Below are positions 1 through 8,895 of a stretch of DNA of 64,000 nt, piece by piece (the stretch's first letter is position 1; each line of letters starts with the position of its first letter). The translations under genes and the position numbers were made by a program. Source of the DNA: Nocardioides alpinus (GTDB lineage: Bacteria > Actinomycetota > Actinomycetes > Propionibacteriales > Nocardioidaceae); assembly GCF_900112035.1 (NCBI RefSeq), contig NZ_FOKC01000005.1, positions 62,001 to 126,000 of the forward strand. The letters run 5' to 3'. The notes under the pieces were generated by a model that ran no database searches, was not told the DNA's origin, and saw only the letters and a program-made list of their open reading frames with translations.

Positions 1-684
1 AGGTGGGGCGCCTCGCTGCCGGCCGAGCACGTGCACCTGGTGACCGTGCCGCCGTCCGGCTCGGACCGCGGTGAGCTGTGGCGCCGCTTCTCCCACACCT
101 TCGGCCTCGACGACCTGCCGCTCGACCTCACCGCAGAGCGGGAGAACCCGTCCCTCGGCGTGCCCGAGACGTCGCTGCTGCGCACCATCAACCAGCGGGT
201 CACCTCGATCCTCTCGCCGCCCGACTACCGGCCGCTGGTGCGCGAGCTGCTGGCCCACCAGACGCTCTCGCGCAGCGTCGCCTCGGCCCGTCTCGGGCTC
301 GCGCCCGACGACCACGCCTGGGCGCAGGACCTGTCCCGGAGCTGGGTGGCGCTGCTCGCCGAGCGCGGTTACGACGTGGCCGGCTCGCTGGACGACCTCC
401 TCGGCCCCGACCTCGGCACCTTCGCCGACCCCGACACCGCGTCCGCGGAGGTCCTGCTTCCGCCGGCCCTCGACGCGATCGGCGCCCTGCTGGTGGAGGC
501 CGCACGACTGCGCGCCGTGGAGGAGCGCCTCCACGAGGAGCTGCGGGAGGCGCACGAGGAGCGCGACCGCGCACGGATGACGACGTCCTACAAGGTCCGG
601 CGCAAGGTGGTCACCACACTGGAGGACAGCCCCGCCGGCCGAGGGACGCTGGACGCCTACCGGCGGATGCGCGGCCGGGGCTAG
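1..684 (+). CDS. Sulfotransferase-like protein, C-terminal part (5' end outside window)
   Basis: The frame is open from base 1, so the true start lies upstream; the first in-window start (GTG 31) is probably internal. The 227 visible residues begin with a stretch (LPAEHVHLVTVPPSG, then LWRRF) that resembles the C-terminal part of actinobacterial sulfotransferase-family proteins, just after the PAPS-dependent core. The end carries a Glu/Arg-rich predicted coiled coil and a basic tail. The cofactor-binding loops would lie upstream, so the activity cannot be confirmed. No partner gene is visible. Confidence 0.5.
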   Translation, partial: RWGASLPAEHVHLVTVPPSGSDRGELWRRFSHTFGLDDLPLDLTAERENPSLGVPETSLLRTINQRVTSILSPPDYRPLVRELLAHQTLSRSVASARLGLAPDDHAWAQDLSRSWVALLAERGYDVAGSLDDLLGPDLGTFADPDTASAEVLLPPALDAIGALLVEAARLRAVEERLHEELREAHEERDRARMTTSYKVRRKVVTTLEDSPAGRGTLDAYRRMRGRG

Positions 685-790
685 TCTGGCCGCACTCGCG
701 CGCCCGCTCCCGGTCGCCGGTTGGTCTGCAGCGTCTCGTGATGAGCGCCTCTCTGTGTGCCTCGCTCCCGTGGCACGCGAAAGAGCCTTC

Positions 791-1483
791 ATGCCCGCTG
801 CATCGGACTTCGCCCAGTCCATCGACGAAGCCGCCCGTACGCTCAACAAGCCGCGCAGCCTCGCCGACACGCTCCAGACGATCGTCGAGGTGGCCTGCAA
901 CTCGGTGCCGGGCTTCGAGCACGTCGGCATCGCGACGCTCGCGAGGAAGGGCGAGATCGAGACCCGGGCCTTCACCGGCGACCTCGTGCTCCGCCTCGAC
1001 GCGCTGCAGTACGACCTGCGCGAGGGCCCCTGCTCGGCCGTGCTGCAGGGTGACGACGCGGTCAGCGTCTCCCACCTGCGAGACGAGCAACGCTGGCCCC
1101 GGTACGTCCCGCAGGCACTCGGGGCGGGCGTCCGCTCGCAGCTCGCGGTCAAGCTGTACCTCGACAGCGGGACGCTGGGTGGCATCAACTTCTACTCGAC
1201 GGTCCACGACGAGGTGAGCGAGGACGCGCGGGCGCTGGCGCGGCTCTTCGCCACCCACGCCGCCATCGCCCTCGGGCACGCCCAGGAGCGGGAGACCTTC
1301 ACCGAGGGGCTGGAGACCCGACGGGCCATCGGGCAGGCCATCGGGATCCTCATGGAGCGCTACGACATGAACGAGGACCGCGCCTTCGCGTTCCTCGTCC
1401 GTGCCTCGTCGCACGCCAACATCAAGCTGCGCGCAGTGGCGCAGGAGCTCGTGGACGTGGGCAACACCGACCACGCGTCATGA
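791..1483 (+). CDS. GAF and ANTAR domain protein (putative RNA-binding antiterminator)
   Basis: About 230 residues from ATG 791; an in-frame GTG at 755 would add 12 residues without family support. Residues about 15-160 form a GAF sensor domain. The last 60 residues are an ANTAR domain, recognisable from RRAIGQAIGILMER, AFAFL and KLRAVAQELV. ANTAR domains bind paired RNA hairpins and prevent transcription termination; the GAF half would gate this with a small ligand or redox signal. Actinomycetes carry many orphan copies, and no target hairpins are obvious here. The ligand is unknown. Confidence 0.85.
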   Translation: MPAASDFAQSIDEAARTLNKPRSLADTLQTIVEVACNSVPGFEHVGIATLARKGEIETRAFTGDLVLRLDALQYDLREGPCSAVLQGDDAVSVSHLRDEQRWPRYVPQALGAGVRSQLAVKLYLDSGTLGGINFYSTVHDEVSEDARALARLFATHAAIALGHAQERETFTEGLETRRAIGQAIGILMERYDMNEDRAFAFLVRASSHANIKLRAVAQELVDVGNTDHAS

Positions 1484-1540
1484 GGTCGCGCGGGTCGTAA
1501 ACCCGTGGCCGACACGGTCCCGGGCTGCGACGCTCTGCCC

Positions 1541-2122
1541 GTGCACACGACTCCCTGGCCGATCCGCCTCGACGACCTCCTCTTCCGGGAGGCGGTCGAG
1601 CAGGACCTCGACGCCCTGCTGTCCTTCCGCAACGACCCGGACGTCAACCGCTTCATGGTGCGGACCCACGTCGAACCGGAGGAGCTGCGCAGGGACTGGC
1701 TCGCCGTGCCGGAGAGCCCGACGGAGTTCTCCTGCGTCGTCGAGCGCGCCGGCCGGGTGGTGGCGATGGGCTTCCTCGACGTCGTCGACGGCCCCGGCCA
1801 GGACGGCGCCCCCACCGGCACCGACGGCCTGATCGGCTACATCGTCGACCCGCGCTACACGGGTCAGGGCATCGGGAGGGCGACCGCACGGGTGCTGCTG
1901 CAGGCCGCCTTCGACGGGCTCGGGCTCCGCCGCGTCACGGCAGCGGCGTACGCCGACAACCCGGCGTCGGTGCGGATCCTGGAGTCGGCCGGGATGCGCC
2001 GCGAGCGGCTCTCCCGCCAAGCGCTGTGGCACGACGAGCTCGGGTGGCTGGACGAGGTGGGCTACGCGATCCTCGCCGACGAGTGGGCGGCTCGTGCTCC
2101 CGCGGGAGCACGGAGCTCCTGA
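1541..2122 (+). CDS. GNAT family N-acetyltransferase
   Basis: A RimJ/RimL-like GNAT protein of 193 residues. The N-terminal strand (IRLDDLLFREAVEQDLDAL) and the acetyl-CoA loop (DPRYTGQGIGRATARVLL) are clear, followed by RRVTAAAYADNPASVRILES, the usual beta6/alpha4 region. The start is chosen at GTG 1541 because family members begin just before the first beta strand; an in-frame GTG at 1505 would add 12 residues. The gene lies 57 nt after the GAF-ANTAR gene and may be co-transcribed. The acceptor substrate cannot be predicted. Confidence 0.8.
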   Translation: MHTTPWPIRLDDLLFREAVEQDLDALLSFRNDPDVNRFMVRTHVEPEELRRDWLAVPESPTEFSCVVERAGRVVAMGFLDVVDGPGQDGAPTGTDGLIGYIVDPRYTGQGIGRATARVLLQAAFDGLGLRRVTAAAYADNPASVRILESAGMRRERLSRQALWHDELGWLDEVGYAILADEWAARAPAGARSS

Positions 2123-2186
2123 GCCAGCAGACGGCTCACGAGCTCCACGATCTGTGTCGCGAGCGCGCTGTCGTCGCGGGCGGCCG

Positions 2187-2864
2187 TCAGCGCCGGCGCG
2201 GCAGCAGCTCGCGGTCGGCGTAGCGCCCGATCTTCCACGTCCCGTAGCCGTCGGCTCCCATCCCGACGACCCCGCCGACGACCGGCACCCGGCGCCCGAC
2301 CGTGCTCGCGAGCCGCTTGCCGGCGACGCGGGTGAGGAGGTCGGTCGCGACGATCGAGGAGATCACGCCGTCGAGCGTCGGGTCGTGCGCCGGTGCGGTG
2401 GCCAGGCCCATCGGGGTCGTCGGCAGCTTCTTCTTCGTGACCATGTCGTCGACCTGCTCCTCACCGAGCAGCAGGGCGAGGATCGCGTTGCGCACGCGCG
2501 GGTCGGTCAGGTCGTGGCCGCGCAGGTGCGCGATGCCGGCGACCATCCGGCACTGGATGAGCGCAAGGCCGCTGATGTTGGCCGGGATGGTGAGCGCCAT
2601 CGTCACCAGGCCGCCGACGTTGGTGGCGAAGCCCTGGGCGCCGGCGAAGCGCACGTGGTTCTCGATGACCTCGTGGATCGCGCGCTCGACGTCGCCGCGC
2701 TGCTCGGCCAGCTGCTTGTCGGCCGCCACGGCAGCCGGCACGAGGGGTCCGACGCCGTCGATGGCCCGGTTGAGCGCCTCCCGCACGAACCCCGTCGTCA
2801 GTCCCGGAGCGATCTCCTGGATTCGCGGCCCGAGCTGGCGGCCGACGGTCTGCATCACACCCAT
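2187..2864 (-). CDS. EcsC family protein
   Basis: 225 residues, full length for the EcsC family. The family is named from the third gene of the Bacillus ABC locus ecsABC but is usually found alone in actinobacteria; its biochemical role is unknown. A hydrophobic glycine-rich stretch about residues 85-110 (GGLVTMALTIPANISGLALI) and a second near the C-terminus (VPVVGGVVGMGADGYG) suggest membrane association. It is divergent from aat, 36 bp between starts, so the two probably share a promoter region. Confidence 0.75.
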   Translation of the reverse strand: MGVMQTVGRQLGPRIQEIAPGLTTGFVREALNRAIDGVGPLVPAAVAADKQLAEQRGDVERAIHEVIENHVRFAGAQGFATNVGGLVTMALTIPANISGLALIQCRMVAGIAHLRGHDLTDPRVRNAILALLLGEEQVDDMVTKKKLPTTPMGLATAPAHDPTLDGVISSIVATDLLTRVAGKRLASTVGRRVPVVGGVVGMGADGYGTWKIGRYADRELLPRRR

Positions 2865-2900
2865 GCCCCGATCGTACGGTCAGTCGCTAGCGTGAGGGGT

Positions 2901-3587
2901 GTGCCGACAGCTCCCGCCCCGACGCCGTGGGGGTTTCCCCACCACTCGACGTGGGACCCCGACGACGACCTGGTCGCCCTCGGCGCCGACCTGGAGCCGG
3001 GCACGCTGATCACGGCGTACTCCGGCGGCCTCTTCCCGATGCCGGTCACGATGGACGCCGAGGACCAGCTCGGCTGGTTCTCGCCGGTGGAGCGCGGCGT
3101 GCTGCCGCTCGACGAGATGCGCGTCTCGCGCTCGCTGCGCCGCTCGGCGCGCGACTTCGAGGTCCGCGTCGACACCGCGTTCGACGAGGTGGTCGCCCGG
3201 TGCGGCAGCCCGGACCGCGCCGACGGCTGGATCACCCCCGCGTTCGCCCGCGCCTACGGCCGGCTGCACCGGCTCGGCTGGGCCCACTCCGTCGAGGCGT
3301 GGCGCGACGGGCGCCTGGCGGGCGGCCTCTACGGCGTCAGCATCGGCGGCCTCTTCGCCGGCGAGTCGATGTTCCACCACGAGCGCGACGCGTCGAAGGT
3401 CGCACTGCTCGCCCTGGTGGACCTGCTCAGCGACCAGTACGCCGACCGGAGGGTGCTCGACGTGCAGTGGCAGACCCCGCACCTGGCCTCGCTCGGGGTC
3501 GTACGACGTCCGCGCGCGGAGTACCTCGAGGCCCTGGAGCAGGCCCTGTCGGTCCCGCTGCCGGCGCTGCTCGATGTGGACGATTGA
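2901..3587 (+). CDS. aat: Leucyl/phenylalanyl-tRNA--protein transferase
   Basis: Transfers Leu or Phe from aminoacyl-tRNA to proteins with N-terminal Lys or Arg, creating N-degrons for the ClpS/Clp protease system in the cytosol. Diagnostic motifs are present: LGWFSPVERGVLPLDEM, then GWAHSVEAWRDGRLAGGLYG, GGLFAGESMFHHERDASKVA and DVQWQTPHLASLG. Length is 228 residues, normal for the family. GTG 2901 is preferred because it lies just before the conserved N-terminal region; GTG 2892 is nine bases upstream in frame. Confidence 0.93.
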   Translation: MPTAPAPTPWGFPHHSTWDPDDDLVALGADLEPGTLITAYSGGLFPMPVTMDAEDQLGWFSPVERGVLPLDEMRVSRSLRRSARDFEVRVDTAFDEVVARCGSPDRADGWITPAFARAYGRLHRLGWAHSVEAWRDGRLAGGLYGVSIGGLFAGESMFHHERDASKVALLALVDLLSDQYADRRVLDVQWQTPHLASLGVVRRPRAEYLEALEQALSVPLPALLDVDD

Positions 3588-3648
3588 CGGAGATCGCGCA
3601 AGGGTGGGCCCGGGTGGACGCGGCAGCGTCCCGGGCGAAGGGGAAACC

Positions 3649-4149
3649 ATGAACATCCGTACGCGCATCTCCGTCACCACGGCGGTCCTCCTGGTCGGAG
3701 CCGTGACGTCGGCGTGCGGCGGCGACAGCGGCGGCGGGGGCGGCGCCCCGACCGACGCGAGCGAGACGTCCTTCTGCGACACGCAGTCGAGCCTCCTCGA
3801 GGACCTGCTTCCCGACGACATGACCAACCCCCAGGTCCCGACCAACGACGAGATGGCCGCGGCCGTCAAGAACTGGGGCAAGAAGCTCGAGGAGGTCGGC
3901 ACCCCCGATGACATCCCGGACGACGCGCGCGCCGGGTTCGAGGCGGTCGTCCAGCAGGCCAGGGACATCAATGCCGACGACTTCTCCGTCGAGAAGCTCG
4001 AGGAGCTCGAGCAGGGTGGCAAGGACGCGTCCGCCGAGGTGAAGGAGCAGGCGGCTGCCTTCTCCGACTACCTGACGGAGAAGTGCGGCAACCCGATGGA
4101 CGACCTCGAGCTCCCCGAGATGCCGGAGCTGCCGGGCTCGACCGAGTGA
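3649..4149 (+). CDS. Small secreted lipoprotein, unknown function
   Basis: 166 residues from ATG 3649, preceded by a GAAGGGG ribosome-binding site. The N-terminus is a lipoprotein signal (basic RTR, hydrophobic core VTTAVLLVGAV, lipobox TSAC with Cys23). A Gly/Ser linker follows, then a mostly helical acidic domain with two visible cysteines (FCDTQ near the start, EKCGN near the end) that could form a disulfide. It should be anchored on the outer face of the membrane. I do not recognise the family. Confidence 0.75.
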   Translation: MNIRTRISVTTAVLLVGAVTSACGGDSGGGGGAPTDASETSFCDTQSSLLEDLLPDDMTNPQVPTNDEMAAAVKNWGKKLEEVGTPDDIPDDARAGFEAVVQQARDINADDFSVEKLEELEQGGKDASAEVKEQAAAFSDYLTEKCGNPMDDLELPEMPELPGSTE

Positions 4150-4244
4150 CGTGACGGCGCCGGGGCGGGGCCGTCTCGGCGTACACCGACCCAGATCGCG
4201 GACGTGCGAGTAGCATCGACAGCACGAGGGAGTGTGAGGACCGT

Positions 4245-4634
4245 ATGGCGATCAAGCGCGAGGGCAGGCTCTGCTCCTTCTGTGGCACGTCCGGGGGACC
4301 CGGCACCGACGTCGACCTGGTCGGTGGCCTGGGTGCGCAGATCTGCACCTCCTGCATCGACGAGTTCCACGCGATCGTGCACGACGAGGAGCGCACCAGC
4401 TCCGTGCGTCGCACCATGCCGTGGGACCGGATGTCCACCACCGAGCTCGTCGCCACGCTGCCCCAGATCCTCGCGTCGGCCGAGCAGAACGTCGCCTTCG
4501 CCCAGGAGTGGGTCGACATGCTCCGCGAGCGCAACATCTCGTGGGCCGAGATCGGCCGCGTCCTGGGCGTCTCGCGCCAAGCGGCCTGGGAGCGCTTCGC
4601 GAAGAAATCAGGAGACAAGAGCGCCACTGCGTGA
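4245..4634 (+). CDS. ClpX-type zinc finger / helix-turn-helix protein
   Basis: 129 residues. Residues 1-42 form a C4 zinc ribbon of the type found at the N-terminus of ClpX (C10, C13, C34, C37; LCSFCG...ICTSC). No AAA+ domain follows. Instead the C-terminus has a helix-turn-helix (WAEIGRVLGVSRQAAWERF, about residues 97-115). In ClpX this ribbon dimerises and binds adaptors and substrates, so a DNA-binding or adaptor role is possible but inferred. A GAGGA ribosome-binding site lies 4 nt before ATG, and TAGCAT at 4211 could be a -10 box. Confidence 0.8.
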   Translation: MAIKREGRLCSFCGTSGGPGTDVDLVGGLGAQICTSCIDEFHAIVHDEERTSSVRRTMPWDRMSTTELVATLPQILASAEQNVAFAQEWVDMLRERNISWAEIGRVLGVSRQAAWERFAKKSGDKSATA

Positions 4635-4739
4635 CACGATCGTCACCCGTCAAGGTACTCTTGACGCTGCCGGGTGCCGGTCGGGCTTCACGGGGGTGAG
4701 TCCGACCCGCACCCGACTGTCGTCCTCAGCGGGTGCCGC

Positions 4740-5621
4740 TCACTTCAGCAGGCGCGACATCCGACGGTCTGCGAGCGGCTTGCCGCCGGTCTGGCAGGTC
4801 GCGCAGTACTGCAGGCTCGAGTCGGCGAACGACACCTCGCGCACGACGTCACCGCACACGGGACACTTCTGGCCGGTCCGGCCGTGGACCGCGAGGTTGC
4901 TCTTCTTCTCGCCCTTGAGCTCGCTGGCGGCGAGCCCGCTCGAGCGCTGGACCGCCTCGCCCAGCGTGCCGCGGATGGCGTCGTACAACGTCTGCAGCTC
5001 GGTCTCGTCGAGACTGTTGGCCGGCTTGAACGGCGACATCCGGGCGGCGTGCAGGATCTCGTCGCTGTAGGCGTTGCCGATGCCGGCGATGATCGACTGC
5101 ATCCGCATGACGCCCTTGATCTGCTTGCGACCCTCCGCCTCCAGGATCGTCCGGAGGGCCTCGATGGTGAACGCCTCGGCCAGCGGGTCGGGCCCGAGGC
5201 GGGCCACGCCGGGCACGTCCGCGGGGTCGCGCACGACGTAGATCGCGAGGCCCTTCTTGGTGCCCGCCTCGGTGATGTCGAGGCCAGGCTGGGTGTCGCG
5301 GTCGGGGTCGTCGATGACGATGCGCGCAGCCAGCGGGTTCTTGGTGTTGGGCCGGGCCGGCAGCGCCGGGACCTCCTCGCGCCACCGGATCCAGCCAGCG
5401 CGCGCCAGGTGGATCACGAGGTGCACGCCGCTGGCGTCGATGTCGAGGAACTTGCCGTGCCGCGTCACCTCGTCGACGAGGGTGCCGTGCAGCGCGTGGA
5501 GCGGCGGGTCGAAGGTCTTGAGGGCGCTGAACGCGGTGAGGTCGATCCGGCTGATCGCCCGGCCCACCAGGCGTCCGCGCAGGTCATGGACGAGGGCTTC
5601 GACCTCCGGCAGCTCGGGCAC
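4740..5621 (-). CDS. Fpg/Nei family DNA glycosylase
   Basis: Bifunctional base-excision repair enzyme that removes oxidised bases and nicks the abasic site. GTG 5621 is chosen because it puts the obligatory PELPEVE at the N-terminus, where Pro2 is the nucleophile and Glu3 the helper residue. The H2TH region (GRKQIKGVMRMQSIIAGIGN) and the C-terminal zinc finger (CPVCG ... YCATCQTGG) are intact. Length is 293 residues. The finger tail departs slightly from classical Fpg, so it may be a Nei-type enzyme; the preferred lesion is uncertain. Confidence 0.92.
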   Translation of the reverse strand: MPELPEVEALVHDLRGRLVGRAISRIDLTAFSALKTFDPPLHALHGTLVDEVTRHGKFLDIDASGVHLVIHLARAGWIRWREEVPALPARPNTKNPLAARIVIDDPDRDTQPGLDITEAGTKKGLAIYVVRDPADVPGVARLGPDPLAEAFTIEALRTILEAEGRKQIKGVMRMQSIIAGIGNAYSDEILHAARMSPFKPANSLDETELQTLYDAIRGTLGEAVQRSSGLAASELKGEKKSNLAVHGRTGQKCPVCGDVVREVSFADSSLQYCATCQTGGKPLADRRMSRLLK

Positions 5622-5640
5622 GACCCCGAGTCTAGGCAAG

Positions 5641-5662
5641 ATTGTGTGCGCCGAGTCACAAT
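5641..5662. promoter_or_regulatory. Dyad ATTGTG-N10-CACAAT in a divergent promoter region
   Basis: A 6-bp inverted repeat (5641-5646 and 5657-5662) lies in the 46-bp gap between the start of the DNA glycosylase and the start of the divergent small gene. The position suits a shared operator, but the arms are short and no regulator is encoded alongside. Confidence 0.3.
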
Positions 5663-5667
5663 GGGAC

Positions 5668-5931
5668 ATGGTCCAGCCGCGCACGCCTCGCACCGGAGCG
5701 GTCTTCTTCGACCCCCGCGGTGTCGACCGCTCGCTGCGCGTGACCTGGCACCAGGAGTCGCAGCTGGTCGTGCTGTCGCTGTGGCGCGACAACGTGTGCG
5801 CCGGCACCTTCCGCCTCGCCGCCGACGAGGTGCCGGACCTGATCGCCCTGCTGCGCGGCGGCCTCGACGAGGCGTACGACGCCGCGCGCGAGCGCGTCGA
5901 GCGGCTGGACCGGCCCAGCCAGGCGGGCTGA
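5668..5931 (+). CDS. Conserved actinobacterial protein, unknown function
   Basis: 87 residues from ATG 5668; ATG 5661 is in another frame. The protein is compact and soluble, with a strand-rich first half (TGAVFFDPRGVDRSLRVTWH, VVLSLWRDNVCAGTFRLA) and an amphipathic C-terminal helix (DEVPDLIALLRGGLDEAY). I believe short proteins of this shape are widespread in actinomycetes without an assigned role. It is divergent from the DNA glycosylase with a 46-bp shared promoter region. Confidence 0.7.
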   Translation: MVQPRTPRTGAVFFDPRGVDRSLRVTWHQESQLVVLSLWRDNVCAGTFRLAADEVPDLIALLRGGLDEAYDAARERVERLDRPSQAG

Positions 5932-5948
5932 CCGGCCGGACCCGCCTG

Positions 5949-7469
5949 CTACTTCTTGGCGCGCCACTCCCGCTCGAACGGCAGCCGCCAGGCGTGCGGC
6001 GCGACGAGCTGGTGGATCGCGTTGGGCCCCCACGTGCCGGGGGCGTAGGGCTTCACCGGCGGTGGGTTGTCGAGCAGGGCGGCGGAGCGGTCCCACAGAG
6101 ACTCGATGCCCTCGGCGGTCGTGAAGAGCGTGTGGTCGCCGCGCATCGCGTCGAGGATCAGGCGCTCGTACGCCTCGAGGACGTCGCCGGCCGTCTCGGT
6201 CTCGCCGGTCGAGAACTGCATGGACAGCTTCTGCAGCCGCATGCCCGGACCCGGTCGCTTGCCGTAGAAGGAGAGGGACACCTTGGACTCGTCGGCGAGG
6301 TCGAAGGTGAGGTGGTCGGGACCGCTGGCCCCCACCCCGGAGTTCTCCGGGAACATCGAGCGCGGCGCCTCCTTGAAGGCGATCGAGATGATTCGCTTGC
6401 CCTCGGCGAGCTCCTTGCCGGTGCGGAGGTAGAACGGCACGCCCGCCCACCGCCAGTTGTCCAGGCGGCACTCCATCGCGATGAACGTCTCGGTGTCGGA
6501 GTCGGACGCCACGCCCGGCAGGTCCGTGTAGCCGGTGAACTGGCCGCGGACGACGCTGTGGGTGTCGATCGGCAGCAGTGAGCGGAAGACCTTGTTCTTC
6601 TCCTCCGAGATCGCGCGCGGCTCGAGCGCCGTCGGCGGCTCCATGGCCACGAAGGCGAGCACCTGGAACAGGTGCGTGACGACCATGTCCTTGTAGGCGC
6701 CGGTCGACTCGTAGAAGTTGGCCCGCTGGTCGAGGCCGAGCGTCTCGGGGATGTCGATCTGGATGTGGTCGATGAAGGTGCGGTTCCAGATCGGCTCGAA
6801 GAGACCGTTGGCGAAGCGGAACGCCAGGATGTTCTGCGCGGCCTCCTTGCCGAGGAAGTGGTCGATGCGGAAGACCTGCGACTCGTCGAACGTCTCGTGG
6901 ACCCGGGCGTTGAGGTGGATCGCGCTGGCGAGGTCGGTGCCGAACGGCTTCTCCATCACCACGCGCGCGCGGCTGACCAGGTCCGCCGCCCGCAGCATCT
7001 CGATCACCGGCAGCGCCGCCTTGGGGGGCACGGAGAGGTAGTGCAGGCGGCGTACGTCGCTGCCGAGCGCGCGCTCGGCCTCCGCCACCGCGGCGGCCAG
7101 CGCGTCGGGGCCGGCGCCCTGCGGGACGTAGGTGAGGTGGTCGTCGAAGGTGTTCCACTGCTCGGCGGTGAGCTCATGGGTGCCGAACTGCTCGACGGCG
7201 GTGCGGGCGAACTCCCGGAAGCCGGCGTCGTCCATCTCCTCCAGCGACGTGCCGATGATGCGGATGTCGGGCGCGAGCTCGGACAGGACGAGGTGGGCCA
7301 TGCCCGGGAGGAGCTTGCGGCGGGCCAGGTCGCCGGTCGCGCCGAAGAGCACGATGACGTGGGGATCGACGCGTTCGGCGGTGTAGCGCGAGGAGGCCCG
7401 CGCCTCCGCCGGGTAGGAGATGGACTGGGGCTCGGTGTGCACGGAGGGGGGCGCGAACGGCTCGGTCAC
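5949..7469 (-). CDS. zwf: Glucose-6-phosphate dehydrogenase
   Basis: Catalyses the NADP-dependent first step of the oxidative pentose phosphate pathway in the cytosol. 506 residues. The N-terminal Rossmann loop is GATGDLA (43-49) and the active-site signature RIDHFLGKE is intact. GTG 7469 gives VTEPFAPPS; the frame stays open a few codons upstream without a better start. Companion genes such as gnd, opcA or tal are not adjacent, so it appears to stand alone. It ends 17 bp from the convergent small gene at 5668. Confidence 0.96.
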   Translation of the reverse strand: MTEPFAPPSVHTEPQSISYPAEARASSRYTAERVDPHVIVLFGATGDLARRKLLPGMAHLVLSELAPDIRIIGTSLEEMDDAGFREFARTAVEQFGTHELTAEQWNTFDDHLTYVPQGAGPDALAAAVAEAERALGSDVRRLHYLSVPPKAALPVIEMLRAADLVSRARVVMEKPFGTDLASAIHLNARVHETFDESQVFRIDHFLGKEAAQNILAFRFANGLFEPIWNRTFIDHIQIDIPETLGLDQRANFYESTGAYKDMVVTHLFQVLAFVAMEPPTALEPRAISEEKNKVFRSLLPIDTHSVVRGQFTGYTDLPGVASDSDTETFIAMECRLDNWRWAGVPFYLRTGKELAEGKRIISIAFKEAPRSMFPENSGVGASGPDHLTFDLADESKVSLSFYGKRPGPGMRLQKLSMQFSTGETETAGDVLEAYERLILDAMRGDHTLFTTAEGIESLWDRSAALLDNPPPVKPYAPGTWGPNAIHQLVAPHAWRLPFEREWRAKK

Positions 7470-7554
7470 GCGTCGATCGTCGCACCGCACGGGTCGACTC
7501 GCCGTCTATCGGTCAATCTAAGGTCGCGCCTAGATCGGCCGATACCTTCTGATC

Positions 7555-8763
7555 GTGGACCCGATTCGCAACCCGTACGCCCCCGGCGCCGGCCAGCGCC
7601 CGCCCGAGCTGGCCGGTCGTGACGAGCAGCTCGCTGCCTTCGACGTCGTCCTCGAGCGGGTCTCCAAGGGACGCCCCGAGCGCAGCCTGGTGCTCACCGG
7701 CCTGCGCGGTGTCGGCAAGACGGTGCTGCTCAACGCGCTGCGCGGCGCCGCCGTTCGCAAGGGGTGGGGCACCGGCAAGCTCGAGGCCCGGCCCGGCCAG
7801 GGGCTGCGACGACCCCTGAGCAGCGCGCTGCACCAGGCCGTGCGCGAGCTCGGGCACCGCGACGAGGAGTCGGTCGACCACGTCCTCGGCGTGATCAAGT
7901 CCTTCGCCCACCGCGACGCCGGCACCGCCGCCAGGCTCAAGGACCAGTGGAGCCCGGGCATCGACGCGCCGGCCGTCCGCGGCCGCGCCGACTCCGGTGA
8001 CATCGAGATCGACCTCGTCGAGCTCTTCACCGACCTCGGCGGGCTCGCCGCCGACGTCGGCAAGGGCATCGGGATCTTCATCGACGAGATGCAGGACCTC
8101 GGCCCCGACGACATCTCCGCGCTGTGCGCCGCCTGCCACGAGCTCAGCCAGTCCGGGCTGCCGGTGATCGTGGTCGGCGCCGGACTGCCGCACCTGCCCG
8201 CGGTGCTGAGCGCCAGCAAGTCCTACAGCGAGCGGCTCTTCCGCTACCAGCGCATCGACCGGCTGACCCGCGACGCGGCCGACCGCGCGCTGGAGGCGCC
8301 TGCGGCCGACGAGGACGCCGCCTTCGCCGCCGACGCGCTCGCCGCGATGTACGACGCCACCGGCGGCTACCCCTACTTCATCCAGGCCTACGGCAAGGCG
8401 GTCTGGGACCTCGCGCCCCGCTCGCCGATCACTGCCGCCGACGTGGCCGTCGCGGCCCCGGAGGCCGAGTCCGAGCTGGCCGTCGGGTTCTTCGGATCGC
8501 GCTACGAGCGGGCCACGCCGGGGGAGCGCGACTACCTGATGGCGATGGCGGAGGTGGCGGCCGCCCAGCTGCAGTCGGGCGGGGAGGTCGAGGGCGACGC
8601 GGTCCTCAGCGCCGACGTCGCCGCCCACCTCAGCAAGAAGCCGCAGTCGCTGTCACCCGCGCGCGACTCGCTGCTCAAGAAGGGCCTCGTCTACTCCGGC
8701 GAGCGTGGCCGGATCGCCTTCACGGTCCCGCACTTCGGCCGCTACCTCCGCGAGCGGGGGTAG
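7555..8763 (+). CDS. AAA ATPase (Orc1/Cdc6-like fold, AAA_16 type)
   Basis: 402 residues from GTG 7555. A Walker A loop GLRGVGKT (49-56) and a Walker B strand ending in FIDEMQD (D177, E178) are intact. The second half contains helical lid and winged-helix-like regions (DSLLKKGLVYSGERGRIAF near the C-terminus). This architecture is seen in free-standing actinobacterial ATPases resembling archaeal Orc1/Cdc6 or MNS-class STAND proteins. The partner is unknown. It is divergent from zwf, and its 3' end abuts the repeat array at 8772. Confidence 0.8.
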   Translation: MDPIRNPYAPGAGQRPPELAGRDEQLAAFDVVLERVSKGRPERSLVLTGLRGVGKTVLLNALRGAAVRKGWGTGKLEARPGQGLRRPLSSALHQAVRELGHRDEESVDHVLGVIKSFAHRDAGTAARLKDQWSPGIDAPAVRGRADSGDIEIDLVELFTDLGGLAADVGKGIGIFIDEMQDLGPDDISALCAACHELSQSGLPVIVVGAGLPHLPAVLSASKSYSERLFRYQRIDRLTRDAADRALEAPAADEDAAFAADALAAMYDATGGYPYFIQAYGKAVWDLAPRSPITAADVAVAAPEAESELAVGFFGSRYERATPGERDYLMAMAEVAAAQLQSGGEVEGDAVLSADVAAHLSKKPQSLSPARDSLLKKGLVYSGERGRIAFTVPHFGRYLRERG

Positions 8764-8771
8764 GTCGGCGC

Positions 8772-8895
8772 GAGTTGCTGGTTGAGCAGGGCGCGCGGGT
8801 GTGAGCCGCTGGTTGAGCAGGGCGCGCTGGCGTGAGCCGCTGGTTGAGCAGGGCGCGCTGGCGTGAGCCGCTGGTTGAGCAGGGCGCGCTGGCGC
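8772..8895. repeat. Four tandem copies of a 31-bp unit
   Basis: Units start at 8772, 8803, 8834 and 8865, each containing GCTGGTTGAGCAGGGCGCGC. Copies 2-4 are nearly identical; copy 1 differs at several positions. There is no unique spacer between copies, so this is not a CRISPR. The unit is an expanded left arm of the repeat family A palindrome that follows at 8869-8966. It starts 8 bp after the AAA ATPase stop codon. Confidence 0.9.

Noticed and set aside
2094..2900. Upstream extension of aat
   Set aside because: Antisense to the EcsC gene; the transferase family begins near GTG 2901.
8772..8895. Possible CRISPR array from regular 31-bp periodicity
   Set aside because: The repeats are directly abutting with no unique spacers, and no cas genes are present.
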